Shown here one piece after another: positions 19,395 through 28,581 of a stretch of DNA of 64,000 nucleotides. This stretch comes from Methylophilus sp. (GTDB lineage Bacteria; Pseudomonadota; Gammaproteobacteria; Burkholderiales; Methylophilaceae): assembly GCA_030696695.1 (NCBI GenBank), contig JAUYRP010000034.1, forward strand, positions 558,001 through 622,000. The letters are read 5' to 3'. Under the pieces are notes generated by a model. The model saw only the letters and a program-made list of their open reading frames with translations. It was not told the origin of the DNA and made no database searches. The stretch's first letter is position 1. Each line of letters opens with the position of its first letter. Position numbers and translations under genes: made by a program.

Positions 19395-20837
19395 TTGAAG
19401 ACATTATTAATATATTCAGCTTTGGTAGGGGTTATTCTTTTTTTGTTAATCGTACTGCGTTTAACTAAGATTCCGCTTAAATCACTGCTCAATACTATCA
19501 TCAATGCCAATAATGATTATCAAATTGGGCATGTTTCGCTATGGGTAAGGTCGCTTGTCATCATTAGTTTTTTTGTCACGTGCGCAGTCATTATAGAAGT
19601 CGCATTGCGGTTGGTATTTAATTACAACAACCTTCTGACTACCTACTATAGCGTTTATTTCTTTTTACATACGCCTTACACTGACTCTTGGTATGTCATG
19701 GTTAAAGCTTTAGAGCATTTTGACGGATTGCCTGGTGAGTCTGTTTATGAGGCGCTGATTTTAAAAGACACCACCAAGTTTCAATATCCACCTAGCTCCC
19801 TGCTGATTTTTGATGTCCCTAAACGTTTCTTAAGCTTGTCTTATGGTCAGTTGGTAGATTTGTTCAATAAGATAAGCTGGGTGTGTATCCCGCTACTCGC
19901 TATCATTTTTTATTCCCTACTCAAGAAAAATGCACACTATCCATCCGATCATCATGAAATTAAGCCTGAGATCAAAAAAAGTAGGGTGGTATGGATAGCG
20001 CTGTTTGTCAGTGCAATTTCAGTTGGGACGTTTTATCCAATTCTGTGGTCTTATCAGATCGGTCAAATTCAGACCATCATGACTATGCTGACAGGGTTAA
20101 GTTTATTGGCTTGGCAAACCAAAAAGTATGGTATTGCTGGTGTTTTATTGAGTATTTGTTGTAGTTTTAAACCGCAGTGGGTAGTGTTGGTGCCATGGGC
20201 GATCATTCGTAAGCAGTGGAGCTTTTTGATCTCATTTTCTATCACTTCCACTGCAATATTTCTTATCACGGGTGCATTTTACGGCTTTAAAAACTGGCTG
20301 GATTATTTAAAAGTGCTTTCATTGATAGGAAGAGTTGGCGAGAGCTATGTTGCTAACCAGTCAGTCAATGGTCTTTTACATCGTCTAATCATGAATGGTA
20401 ACAATTTAGAAGTCACCACAAACGCTTTTCCACCCTATCACCCTACGGTATACATTGTTACATTGATAACATCAATCTTGATTTTAGGGTTGGCTATGCT
20501 TTGGAAGCGAAACAAAACTCCCAGTTTAGTAGAGTTCGCTATTGTGATACTAAGTTTAACAATGGCATCTCCTGTGGCTTGGGTGCATCATTATGCTGTT
20601 GTGTATTTATTCTTTGCGCTGGTGATTCCTTTGACGTTTATATATAAGCCGCTCGGTAAATGGTCTTTTGTCTATTTACTAATCACTTACTTATTAGTCA
20701 GTCAAAATTACGGTTATATTTTTGCAGGACTTGCTAAAACGCATTTCAACTTTTTACAATCGACCATTTTTTTTGGCATTATCATGATGCTATTTTATCT
20801 GTACAAATTGTCGCAAAAACAATACGAAAAGTTGTAA
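19395..20837 (+). CDS. GT87-type (DUF2029) membrane glycosyltransferase, copy 2
   Basis: About 480 aa and clearly homologous over its full length to the preceding gene; the TDSWYVMVKALEHFD loop and CCSFKPQWVV are shared. The HHY block reads SPVAWVHHY where copy 1 has SPIAWEHHY, so the glutamate is replaced by valine. I chose the TTG at 19395 because GTAAGG precedes it at good spacing and the N-terminus then aligns with copy 1. An in-frame TTG at 19332 would add 21 residues. The substrate is unknown. Confidence 0.72.
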   Translation: MKTLLIYSALVGVILFLLIVLRLTKIPLKSLLNTIINANNDYQIGHVSLWVRSLVIISFFVTCAVIIEVALRLVFNYNNLLTTYYSVYFFLHTPYTDSWYVMVKALEHFDGLPGESVYEALILKDTTKFQYPPSSLLIFDVPKRFLSLSYGQLVDLFNKISWVCIPLLAIIFYSLLKKNAHYPSDHHEIKPEIKKSRVVWIALFVSAISVGTFYPILWSYQIGQIQTIMTMLTGLSLLAWQTKKYGIAGVLLSICCSFKPQWVVLVPWAIIRKQWSFLISFSITSTAIFLITGAFYGFKNWLDYLKVLSLIGRVGESYVANQSVNGLLHRLIMNGNNLEVTTNAFPPYHPTVYIVTLITSILILGLAMLWKRNKTPSLVEFAIVILSLTMASPVAWVHHYAVVYLFFALVIPLTFIYKPLGKWSFVYLLITYLLVSQNYGYIFAGLAKTHFNFLQSTIFFGIIMMLFYLYKLSQKQYEKL

Positions 20838-20897
20838 ATCAGTTGGTCAATAATCAAGAAATACTCATCTGTTTAAAGAAGTAAAAGGATAGCAAAT

Positions 20898-21086
20898 ATG
20901 TCCGATGTAAAAGAATTTGAAGTAAGTGCCAAGGACTTGCCTTTGCATTGCCCTACAAAAGAAGTAGCGCTTTGGGCGTCGCACCCTCGTGTATTTTTGG
21001 ATATCGCAAAAACTGGGCACGTTGCTTGCCCATACTGTGGCACTAAATTTAAACTGAAAGAGGGCGAAGTCGTTTCGCATCATTAG
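20898..21086 (+). CDS. Zinc-finger domain protein (zf-CHCC type)
   Basis: A 62-aa protein with a zf-CHCC layout: a cysteine in LHCPTKE, a histidine in SHPRVF, and the pair in CPYCGTKFKL. This resembles the bacterial counterpart of the NDUFS6 subunit of complex I. Such proteins are common and short in proteobacteria, and their function is not settled. It is well spaced from the glycosyltransferase and lies 17 bp before the LRR kinase gene, possibly in one transcript. Confidence 0.85.
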   Translation: MSDVKEFEVSAKDLPLHCPTKEVALWASHPRVFLDIAKTGHVACPYCGTKFKLKEGEVVSHH

Positions 21087-21103
21087 TGTTGGCTAAATAG
21101 CCC

Positions 21104-22378
21104 ATGCAGTTTAATCCAATGGCATCTGCCGATACGCTCGCGTTACTTGACGCTGGCAAACTGGTTGGTGCCAAACATATCAAAATCAGCGCTGGGCTCA
21201 ATCACTTTCCAGCGGCGCTCTATACCCTTGTTGATACACTAGAGATTCTGGATCTCACAGGTAACGCATTATCTTCATTACCAGATGATTTTCACCGATT
21301 CAACAAACTGCGCATTCTGTTTTGTTCGTCTAATCAATTCACGGAGTTGCCTGCTGTTCTAGGCAAATGTAAATCCTTAAGCATGATTGGATTTAAAGCC
21401 AATCAACTTTCTCACATTGCAGAACATGCGATACCTACGCAAAACTTGCGCTGGTTTATTGTCACCGATAACGCGTTAACACAGTTACCAGATTCCCTTG
21501 GTGCATGTGTAAAGCTCCAAAAGCTGATGCTGGCGGGCAATCAACTGTCTGCGTTACCAGAGACGTTAGCCAACTGCCACGCATTAGAATTATTAAGGAT
21601 ATCCGCTAATCAATTAGATACCTTGCCAAACTGGCTGCTGGATTTGCCCAAGCTGGCATGGCTAGCCTACGCGGGCAATCCGTTTTCAAATGCTATTGAA
21701 ATTAAGCAGATGCGCCAGCATCAACCACTTGCAATCGACTGGTCACAACTCATTATTGGTAGGGTGTTAGGTGAAGGTGCATCAGGTGTGACTTATCAAG
21801 CAGATTGGTTACACGATGGCATGCGCGAAGCGGTGGCGGTGAAGTTGTTTAAGAGTGGTTTAACCAGTGATGGTTTACCAAGCAGTGAAATAGATGCAAA
21901 TATTATCGCTGGTGAACATACCAATTTGGTGGGAGTAAAAGGCATGGTGACCCGGCATCCGCAACATGTCCAGGGCTTAGTGATGCCCTTGCTAAACGCT
22001 GAATTAACGATACTCGCACAGCCGCCAAGCTTTGAGAGTTGCACGCGCGATGTCTACATTGATGAGCCAAAGCTGACGGTTGAACAGGCAACACATATTG
22101 CAACAGCCGTCTTTTGTGCAATGCAACATTTGCATGCAAAGGGCTTGATGCATGGAGACCTCTATGCACACAATACGCTGTGGAACGATGAACAAGTCAT
22201 TCTAAGTGATTTAGGTGGCGCTTCATTCTTGCCTTTGGACGATGTGTTGGTCACCGCCAAATTGAAAGCGATAGAATTACGCGCTTTTAATATTTTGCTC
22301 GACGAGCTGGCTAGGCAGTGTGGCGCAACAGCAGAAACACTAAGTCAATCTTTGAATCTTGGCAGGTCTACCCCATAA
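21104..22378 (+). CDS. Leucine-rich repeat protein kinase
   Basis: A 424-aa protein. Residues about 45-195 are six or so leucine-rich repeats (for example LEILDLTGNALSSLP and LQKLMLAGNQLSALP). Residues about 215-400 form a protein-kinase-like domain with glycine loop GEGASGV, ATP lysine in VAVKLF (K247), catalytic loop HGDLYAHN (D352) and metal aspartate in SDLGGAS (D369, DLG instead of DFG). There is no signal peptide or membrane segment, so it is probably cytosolic. The kinase C-lobe is short. Substrates are unknown. Its 3' end overlaps the convergent murI by 39 bp. Confidence 0.85.
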   Translation: MQFNPMASADTLALLDAGKLVGAKHIKISAGLNHFPAALYTLVDTLEILDLTGNALSSLPDDFHRFNKLRILFCSSNQFTELPAVLGKCKSLSMIGFKANQLSHIAEHAIPTQNLRWFIVTDNALTQLPDSLGACVKLQKLMLAGNQLSALPETLANCHALELLRISANQLDTLPNWLLDLPKLAWLAYAGNPFSNAIEIKQMRQHQPLAIDWSQLIIGRVLGEGASGVTYQADWLHDGMREAVAVKLFKSGLTSDGLPSSEIDANIIAGEHTNLVGVKGMVTRHPQHVQGLVMPLLNAELTILAQPPSFESCTRDVYIDEPKLTVEQATHIATAVFCAMQHLHAKGLMHGDLYAHNTLWNDEQVILSDLGGASFLPLDDVLVTAKLKAIELRAFNILLDELARQCGATAETLSQSLNLGRSTP

Positions 22379-23161
22379 GGATTCAATCACTTTATTTGCC
22401 TGAATATGCGGGCTATTGGTAACAAACTGAATAGTGGCAGGTTCAGTAGATGGGTTGAGGGAAGACTGTTCGCTTAATTTGTGTTGTAACTGTTTAGCAA
22501 CTGCCGCACCCGTATCAATAATCGTGACTGATTTACCCACAATTTGCTCAATCAATTCACGTACAAATGGATAGTGTGTACAACCTAACACGATTGTATC
22601 TGCACCCTCTGCCAACAAAGGGGCGCAGTATTGCTGCAGTAGCTGCTTGGTGTGTTCGGTGTCTAGTTCACCACGCTCTATACATTCCACCAAACCAATG
22701 CAACCTTGGGTGACGACTTCTACATTACGCCCATAACTTTCTAACAGCGCAGCAAATTGTGCGCTTTGCAACGTGCCCACTGTCGCCAACACGCCAATAA
22801 TGCCATTTTTGCTGGCTGTAGCCGCGGGTTTAACGGCAGGTTCCATGCCAATAATCGGTAAATCATACCTTGCGCGCATGTCTGCAATGGCTGCGGCTGT
22901 GGCGGTATTGCAAGCTACCACCAGCGCTTTAACCTGTTGTGCGATTAAAAAATCGGCTACTGCAAAACAGCGTTGTTTGATTTCTTCTTGAGATTTGTTG
23001 CCATAAGGCGCATGTGCACTATCGGCAACATAAATCAAAGGTTCATTTGGAAGCAACGCATGAATATGCTTGAGAACGGAAATGCCACCAACGCCAGAAT
23101 CCATGACGCCAATTGGATTTTTAGTCATTGTGTTATTTTTAGGCATTAAGACTGGTTTCAT
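22340..23161 (-). CDS. murI: Glutamate racemase
   Basis: Supplies D-glutamate for peptidoglycan. The 273-aa protein has the N-terminal IGVMDSGVGG, the first catalytic cysteine in VVACNTATAA and the second in VLGCTHYPF. The start is uncertain: the ATG at 23161 has AAAGG directly against it, whereas the in-frame ATG at 23128 gives the more usual TKNPIGVMDSG start. The 3' end overlaps the LRR kinase gene by 39 bp, convergently. Confidence 0.94.
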   Translation of the reverse strand: MKPVLMPKNNTMTKNPIGVMDSGVGGISVLKHIHALLPNEPLIYVADSAHAPYGNKSQEEIKQRCFAVADFLIAQQVKALVVACNTATAAAIADMRARYDLPIIGMEPAVKPAATASKNGIIGVLATVGTLQSAQFAALLESYGRNVEVVTQGCIGLVECIERGELDTEHTKQLLQQYCAPLLAEGADTIVLGCTHYPFVRELIEQIVGKSVTIIDTGAAVAKQLQHKLSEQSSLNPSTEPATIQFVTNSPHIQANKVIESLWGRPAKIQRLT

Positions 23162-23274
23162 CCTTTATAATAACGTCATTATAGATGAATTAAAGGGCGC
23201 GCATAAATGCGGCAACTGTACACATTTCTTAGCGTCAGCGCTGATGAATAAGGTACGTTGCGTAGGATGTAGTC

Positions 23275-23829
23275 ATGGCAAATCGGTTAAGTAAAATTTA
23301 TACGCGTACGGGTGACAAGGGAACGACAGGCTTAGGCGATGGGACGCGTGTGGCTAAAGACCATCTGCGTGTGCAGGCAATGGGCGATGTCGATGAACTC
23401 AATTCGGTCATTGGTATCCTGCTGACAGAGTCAGTATCAGCGTTGGTCAAAGCAGAGCTAACCGCTATTCAACATGATTTATTTAATTTGGGTGGTGAGC
23501 TTTGTATGCCGGGTTACACCATGGTTAAAGCAGATCGTGTGGCGGTATTAGAGCAAACGTTAGATGGCTGGAATGCGTCACTCACACCTTTAAAAGAGTT
23601 TATTTTGCCAGGAGGTAGCCGAGCCGCCGCTTATTGCCACTTGGCCAGAACTGTTTGTCGTCGCGCAGAGCGCACGATGCACACCCTGAATGCGCAAGAG
23701 CAGCTCACGGAAGTGTCACTGCAATACATCAATCGCTTGTCTGATTTGTTGTTTGTGTTGTGTCGTATTTTAAATCAAGAGGCCGGCGTGCCTGATGTGT
23801 TGTGGAATAATCAAACCAATCGTACATGA
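23275..23829 (+). CDS. ATP:cob(I)alamin adenosyltransferase (PduO type)
   Basis: Transfers the adenosyl group of ATP to cob(I)alamin. The 184-aa length matches the single-domain PduO/MMAB family. Motifs are the N-terminal TRTGDKGTTGLGDG and the later GGSRAAAYCHLARTVCRRAER. Its stop overlaps the pcnB start by four bases (ATGA), so the pair is coupled. No B12-dependent enzyme is encoded in the window. Confidence 0.93.
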   Translation: MANRLSKIYTRTGDKGTTGLGDGTRVAKDHLRVQAMGDVDELNSVIGILLTESVSALVKAELTAIQHDLFNLGGELCMPGYTMVKADRVAVLEQTLDGWNASLTPLKEFILPGGSRAAAYCHLARTVCRRAERTMHTLNAQEQLTEVSLQYINRLSDLLFVLCRILNQEAGVPDVLWNNQTNRT

Positions 23830-25205
23830 TTAAAAAATTCTTACAAAAAGTATTCTCCAAGCGAGAAAAAGCCGCAATAGTCATTAACCAAGCAGAGATG
23901 GGTGCCACGTCTGCCAGTGTGATTTCGGCCAAGACGCATAAAATTGACCGCACGCTCATTAGCCCAGCGGCATTAAAAACGTGTGAAGGCTTACAAAAGG
24001 CAGGTTTTCAGGCTTATATCGTGGGTGGAGCAGTGCGTGATTTGCTTATGCAGTACAAACCCAAAGACTTTGATGTGGCGACCAATGCCACGCCTGAAGA
24101 GGTCTACAAGATATTTAGACGTTCACGCATCATCGGTAAGCGTTTTCGTTTAGTGCATGTGATGTGGGGTAATGAAACCATCGAGGTTTCCACTTTTAGA
24201 GGGCACCATCAGAATGTGGGGGATGCCAAAACGTCTGATTCAGGGCGTATTATTCGCGATAATATTTTTGGCACGATAGAGGAAGATGCAGTGCGTCGTG
24301 ACTTTACGGCAAATGCGTTGTACTACGATGCTGCAACAGAGAAAGTACTTGATTTTCACAATGGCGTGGCCGATTTAAAGGCAAAGCTGTTGCGTATGAT
24401 TGGCGACCCCATCACCCGCTATCAAGAGGACCCTGTACGCATGTTGCGTGCGGTACGTTTATCCGCCAAGTTGGGTCTGAAAATAGAAGCCAAAACAGAG
24501 GCACCTATCCGTAAAATGGCTGACTTATTGCAAGACGTGCCGCCCAGTCGTTTGTTTGATGAAATGCTGAAACTGTTTTTGTCTGGTCATGCGGTAGAAA
24601 GCATCAATGCATTGCGTGCACAGCATCTACATCATGGCTTATTGCCTTTGTTAGATGTCGTGCTAGAACAGCCCATGGGTGAGCGTTTTGTGATGCTGGC
24701 GCTCAAAAATACGGACGACCGTATTCTGAATGGTAAATCCTCCAATCCTAGCTTTTTATTTGCGACATTGCTCTGGCATGAAGTGTTAGCGGCATGGCAA
24801 ACATACCAACAGCAAGGTAATCCACCCATACCAGCGCTGCATATGGCAATGAATGAAGTCATTGATATTCAAGCCGAAAAAATGGCGATTCATAATCGCT
24901 TTACCGCTACCATGAAAGAAATTTGGGCGATGCAACCGCGCTTTGAACAACGCGCAGGTAAACGACCCTATGCATTGCTGACGCATCCACGCTACCGCGC
25001 GGGCTATGACTTTTTACTGTTGCGTTGTGCATCTGGTGAATTGTCAGAAGACATTGGCGAATGGTGGACCGTGTTTGCAGATGCGAGTACCGAAATGCGC
25101 ACAGCCATGCTATTGCCAGACACTGGCCCTAAAAAGCGCCGTAAACGCCCACGCAAAAAATCCAACGGCGGCCAAGCCACAACGGTTACCACCACACCCG
25201 AGTAA
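23826..25205 (+). CDS. pcnB: Poly(A) polymerase I
   Basis: Adds poly(A) tails to RNA and so promotes decay. The 459-aa protein has the nucleotidyltransferase motif VGGAVRDLLM with DFDVAT (class II, related to CCA enzymes), RRDFTANALYYD and an arginine/lysine-rich C-terminus (KKRRKRPRKK) typical of PcnB rather than of CCA-adding enzyme. It overlaps the cobalamin adenosyltransferase by 4 bp and is followed after 2 bp by folK. The pcnB-folK pair is common in proteobacteria. Confidence 0.93.
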   Translation: MIKKFLQKVFSKREKAAIVINQAEMGATSASVISAKTHKIDRTLISPAALKTCEGLQKAGFQAYIVGGAVRDLLMQYKPKDFDVATNATPEEVYKIFRRSRIIGKRFRLVHVMWGNETIEVSTFRGHHQNVGDAKTSDSGRIIRDNIFGTIEEDAVRRDFTANALYYDAATEKVLDFHNGVADLKAKLLRMIGDPITRYQEDPVRMLRAVRLSAKLGLKIEAKTEAPIRKMADLLQDVPPSRLFDEMLKLFLSGHAVESINALRAQHLHHGLLPLLDVVLEQPMGERFVMLALKNTDDRILNGKSSNPSFLFATLLWHEVLAAWQTYQQQGNPPIPALHMAMNEVIDIQAEKMAIHNRFTATMKEIWAMQPRFEQRAGKRPYALLTHPRYRAGYDFLLLRCASGELSEDIGEWWTVFADASTEMRTAMLLPDTGPKKRRKRPRKKSNGGQATTVTTTPE

Positions 25206-25207
25206 TA

Positions 25208-25681
25208 ATGGCCATTGCTTTTATTGCACTGGGTAGCAATCTACAAGACCCGATACAACAAATCAAACGCGCCTTCGACGCTATTGCACAACTGCCAGAA
25301 ACGACCTTGCTCAAGCAATCTAGCTTGTATAAAACAGCGCCAGTCGGATATGACAATCAGCCAGACTTTATCAATGCGGTAGTGCAAGTAGAAACAGCAT
25401 TAAGACCCGAAGCGATGATGCGTCATTTATTGGCCATTGAAACGCAATTTGGACGAGAGCGGCCATTCCCCAATGCGCCACGTATTCTCGATTTAGATTT
25501 GCTTTTGTATGACGCGCTTTGCATGCAGTCAGATCTACTGACATTGCCGCATCCACGTATGCAAAGCCGCGGTTTTGTTATATTGCCATTGGCGGAAATT
25601 GCGGCGGATTTAGTCTTACCTAGTGGTGAGAGTGTTGTAGAATTGGCAAAAAACTTCCCGCAACAAGATATTCAAATATGA
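25208..25681 (+). CDS. folK: 2-amino-4-hydroxy-6-hydroxymethyldihydropteridine pyrophosphokinase
   Basis: Pyrophosphorylates the pterin precursor in folate synthesis. The 157-aa protein begins AIAFIALGSNLQDP, has YKTAPVGYDNQPDFINAV and ends its catalytic core with PRILDLDLLLYD and LPHPRMQSRGFVILPL, all hallmarks of HPPK. It follows pcnB by 2 bp and precedes a deoxynucleoside kinase by 19 bp. Confidence 0.96.
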   Translation: MAIAFIALGSNLQDPIQQIKRAFDAIAQLPETTLLKQSSLYKTAPVGYDNQPDFINAVVQVETALRPEAMMRHLLAIETQFGRERPFPNAPRILDLDLLLYDALCMQSDLLTLPHPRMQSRGFVILPLAEIAADLVLPSGESVVELAKNFPQQDIQI

Positions 25682-25700
25682 TCAGGGCACACCGCTTAGT

Positions 25701-26348
25701 ATGAGTATATTCAATCAATTTCCTTACATCGTGGTGGAAGGGCCTATAGGCAGTGGTAAAACCACGCTTGCTAAAATGCTTTCTGAGAAATTTTCAGCAG
25801 AATTGCTCACGGAAAAAGCAGAAGTGAACCCGTTTTTGCCACGCTTTTATCAAGATGCTCAGCGCTACGCATTACCAACACAATTGTTTTTCTTGTTTCA
25901 GCGTTCGCGTCAAATTGCCGATATGACGCAACGTGATATGTTTGCAAAACCCACTGTGGCTGATTTCTTTTTAGAAAAAGACCCATTATTTGCACGCCTG
26001 AATTTGGATGATGAAGAGTATGCGCTTTACCATCAAATTTATTCACATTTGCAGTTGAAATCACCTAAACCTGATTTGGTGATTTATTTACAAACGCCAG
26101 TAGATGAGCTTGCAGACCGCATTCAAGAGCGTAATATCAGTTATGAACAAGAAATACCACGTGAGTATATAGAGCGGCTAGCGGATGCTTATAGTGAGTT
26201 TTTTCATAGTTACGATGCTTCGCGCTTGTTGATCGTGAACAATGAAAAATTGAATATCATCAAAGATGAATCTGCACTAGATTTATTGGTGCAGCGGATT
26301 AGCCAGATTAAAAGTAGCCGCGAATACTTTAATCCAAATTTCGAATAG
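25701..26348 (+). CDS. Deoxynucleoside kinase (deoxyadenosine/deoxyguanosine kinase type)
   Basis: A 215-aa P-loop kinase with Walker A EGPIGSGKTT at the N-terminus, ADFFLEKDPLFA in the middle and the lid-like region QERNISYEQEIPREYIE. The family salvages deoxynucleosides by phosphorylating them to monophosphates; the exact base preference cannot be read from sequence. It sits between folK and panB, an order conserved in betaproteobacteria. Confidence 0.88.
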   Translation: MSIFNQFPYIVVEGPIGSGKTTLAKMLSEKFSAELLTEKAEVNPFLPRFYQDAQRYALPTQLFFLFQRSRQIADMTQRDMFAKPTVADFFLEKDPLFARLNLDDEEYALYHQIYSHLQLKSPKPDLVIYLQTPVDELADRIQERNISYEQEIPREYIERLADAYSEFFHSYDASRLLIVNNEKLNIIKDESALDLLVQRISQIKSSREYFNPNFE

Positions 26349-26452
26349 CCATACAGCTTGGCTAGGATATGAGAGTGCTCAAATAGGCATTCAAGATGAA
26401 TCGCTTAGCTTGTTTATAGTACTGCCATACGCAATCAAGAGATCAATAGTGC

Positions 26453-27265
26453 ATGCATTTAACTGACCTAGCAAAAAAAGTACAAAGTGGTGAAAAGTTA
26501 GCTATGCTGACCTGTTATGACGCTACTTATGCCAAATTGATGGAAGCAGAAGGCGTCGATATTTTGCTGGTAGGCGATTCACTTGGCATGGTCATACAAG
26601 GTGACAGCAACACCCTCAGTGTGACGATGCAAGATATGCTGTATCACACGCGTATCGTGGCTGCGGGCGCAAAGCGCACCATCATCATGGCCGATATGCC
26701 CTATGGTAGCTATGAACATGACTTACAAGTAGCGTTAACCAACGCACAGGCTTTGCTGGAAAGTGGCGCGCACATAGTCAAGATAGAAGGTGGCGGGCAC
26801 ATGGTGGAAACCGCACGCTACTTAGTCACCCATGGCGTGCCAGTATGCGCACACTTAGGGTTTACACCGCAATCCGTTGAGCAATTAGGTGGCTATAAAA
26901 TCCAAGGTAAAACAGTAGATGCTGCGCACACGATTATGCTAGATGCGCATGCCATGAGTGATGCAGGCGTTAGTTTCGTCTTAATGGAAATGGTCCCCGC
27001 TACGTTGGCTGCCGATATTACAAGCCAGATTGCAGTGCCAACCATAGGCATTGGCGCTGGCGTTGAGTGCAGTGGGCAGGTGCTAGTGCTGCAAGATTTA
27101 ATGGGGATTTATTCTGGCCCAGCAGATAAAGACCCGCAAGCGTTCAAAGCACCAAGATTTGTACGCAACTTTTTAACGGAAACGGGAAGTGTGCAAGGTG
27201 CAGTGCGCGCCTATGTGCATGAGGTTAAAAATAAAACCTTCCCAGCAAAACAGCACAGCTACTAA
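26453..27265 (+). CDS. panB: 3-methyl-2-oxobutanoate hydroxymethyltransferase
   Basis: First committed step to pantothenate: transfers a one-carbon unit from methylene-tetrahydrofolate to ketoisovalerate. The 270-aa protein has the metal-site motif VGDSLGMVIQG, DMPYGSYE, KIEGGGHM and a catalytic glutamate region VLMEMVPA. The start codon is confidently the ATG at 26453, giving HLTDLAKKVQSGEKLAMLTCYD. It is followed after 11 bp by panC. No strong promoter is evident in the 100-bp gap upstream. Confidence 0.97.
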   Translation: MHLTDLAKKVQSGEKLAMLTCYDATYAKLMEAEGVDILLVGDSLGMVIQGDSNTLSVTMQDMLYHTRIVAAGAKRTIIMADMPYGSYEHDLQVALTNAQALLESGAHIVKIEGGGHMVETARYLVTHGVPVCAHLGFTPQSVEQLGGYKIQGKTVDAAHTIMLDAHAMSDAGVSFVLMEMVPATLAADITSQIAVPTIGIGAGVECSGQVLVLQDLMGIYSGPADKDPQAFKAPRFVRNFLTETGSVQGAVRAYVHEVKNKTFPAKQHSY

Positions 27266-27276
27266 TCACAAGTAAT

Positions 27277-28137
27277 ATGCAAATTATTCATACAGAACAA
27301 GCGCTCAGAGATGCGCTAAAAGCACACAATCAAATTGCGTTTGTGCCTACGATGGGTAATTTGCATGCGGGCCACTTACATCTAGTGAAGATAGCCCAAA
27401 CGCATGCCGCATGTGTAGTCGTGAGCATATTCGTTAATCCACTACAGTTTGGTGCCAATGAAGATCTGGCCAATTATCCACGCACTTTAGAAGCAGACTG
27501 CGACAAACTAGCGCAATTGGGTGTAGATATTGTGTTTGTTCCTACCGTGCATGTCATCTACCCTGATTTTGATGGTGTCGATTTGCATCAATCCATCACA
27601 GTGCAACCGCCCCCTATTGCCAATATACTCTGTGGTGCAAGTCGGCCTGGTCATTTCGCTGGCGTGGCTACCGTGGTATTAAAGCTATTCAATATGGTGC
27701 AGCCAACCGTAGCAGTGTTTGGTCAAAAAGATTTTCAGCAGTTGTTTATTATTCAATCTATGGTGCGCCAGTTTAATTTGCCTATCACCATCATTGCAGG
27801 TGAGACCATGCGTGAACCCAACGGGCTTGCCATGAGCTCTCGCAATGGCTATTTAAATTTTGCAGAAAAAGCACAAGCAGTGCAGTTGGTGCGTAGCTTA
27901 AAAGCGCTAGTAGCTTCTGTGCAACTTGGACATCATGAGTATGAAAAGTTGGCACTTCATGCCACACAGCAATTGATGGAACAGGGGTGGCAGGTAGACT
28001 ATGTGACTGTGCGTTCTGCATTTACATTGTTACCGCCAACAAGTTCAGAGACGGAGCTAGTGGTGCTGGCTGCAGCAAAGTTAGGTAAAACGCGGCTGAT
28101 TGATAACATTCAATTTTGCGCTAAACCCTTGAAATGA
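27277..28137 (+). CDS. panC: Pantothenate synthetase
   Basis: ATP-dependent condensation of pantoate with beta-alanine. The 286-aa protein has the nucleotidyl-transfer motifs PTMGNLHAGHLHLV (HIGH-like) and MSSRNGYL (KMSKS-like), along with FGQKDFQQL. It forms panBC, with panD 38 bp downstream, so the window contains the pathway from ketoisovalerate and aspartate to pantothenate except for ketopantoate reductase. Confidence 0.97.
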   Translation: MQIIHTEQALRDALKAHNQIAFVPTMGNLHAGHLHLVKIAQTHAACVVVSIFVNPLQFGANEDLANYPRTLEADCDKLAQLGVDIVFVPTVHVIYPDFDGVDLHQSITVQPPPIANILCGASRPGHFAGVATVVLKLFNMVQPTVAVFGQKDFQQLFIIQSMVRQFNLPITIIAGETMREPNGLAMSSRNGYLNFAEKAQAVQLVRSLKALVASVQLGHHEYEKLALHATQQLMEQGWQVDYVTVRSAFTLLPPTSSETELVVLAAAKLGKTRLIDNIQFCAKPLK

Positions 28138-28138
28138 T

Positions 28139-28144
28139 TATAAT
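28139..28144 (+). promoter_or_regulatory. Possible -10 box for panD
   Basis: TATAAT directly after the panC stop, with a weak TTGCGC -35 candidate 17 bases upstream. It would let panD be expressed separately from panBC. This is prediction from sequence only. Confidence 0.35.
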
Positions 28145-28175
28145 AGCTACCCTTTTACCGTATTAGGTCAACGCA

Positions 28176-28556
28176 ATGCAAAGAACCATGCTTAAATCTA
28201 AACTGCACCGAGTGCATGTCACGCATAGTGAGTTGCATTATGAAGGCAGTTGCGCGATTGATGAGGCGTTATTAGAAGCTGCGAACATTTGTGAATATGA
28301 GCAGATTAATATTTACAACGTGACCAATGGCGAACGTTTTAGCACTTATGCTATCCGTGCTGATCGCCATTCTGGCATCATTTCAGTGAACGGTGCCGCT
28401 GCGCATAAAGCACACCCCAAAGACATTATTATCATTGCTAGCTACGCGCATTACACTGAGCTTGAGTTGGAAAAGTACAAGCCACAATTGGTGTATGTAG
28501 ACGCAGAAAATCGCGTCGTGGCACAAAAGCAATCTATTCCCGTGCAAGCGGCCTAA
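28176..28556 (+). CDS. panD: Aspartate 1-decarboxylase
   Basis: Pyruvoyl enzyme that makes beta-alanine from aspartate. The 126-aa proenzyme has the self-cleavage site HYEGS, with Gly24-Ser25 in the standard position, so Ser25 becomes the pyruvoyl group. The start at 28176 gives [16 protein letters not shown], like the enterobacterial protein. Confidence 0.97.
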   Translation: MQRTMLKSKLHRVHVTHSELHYEGSCAIDEALLEAANICEYEQINIYNVTNGERFSTYAIRADRHSGIISVNGAAAHKAHPKDIIIIASYAHYTELELEKYKPQLVYVDAENRVVAQKQSIPVQAA

Positions 28557-28581
28557 TCCCTATTTATTAAAGAGAATTTAT

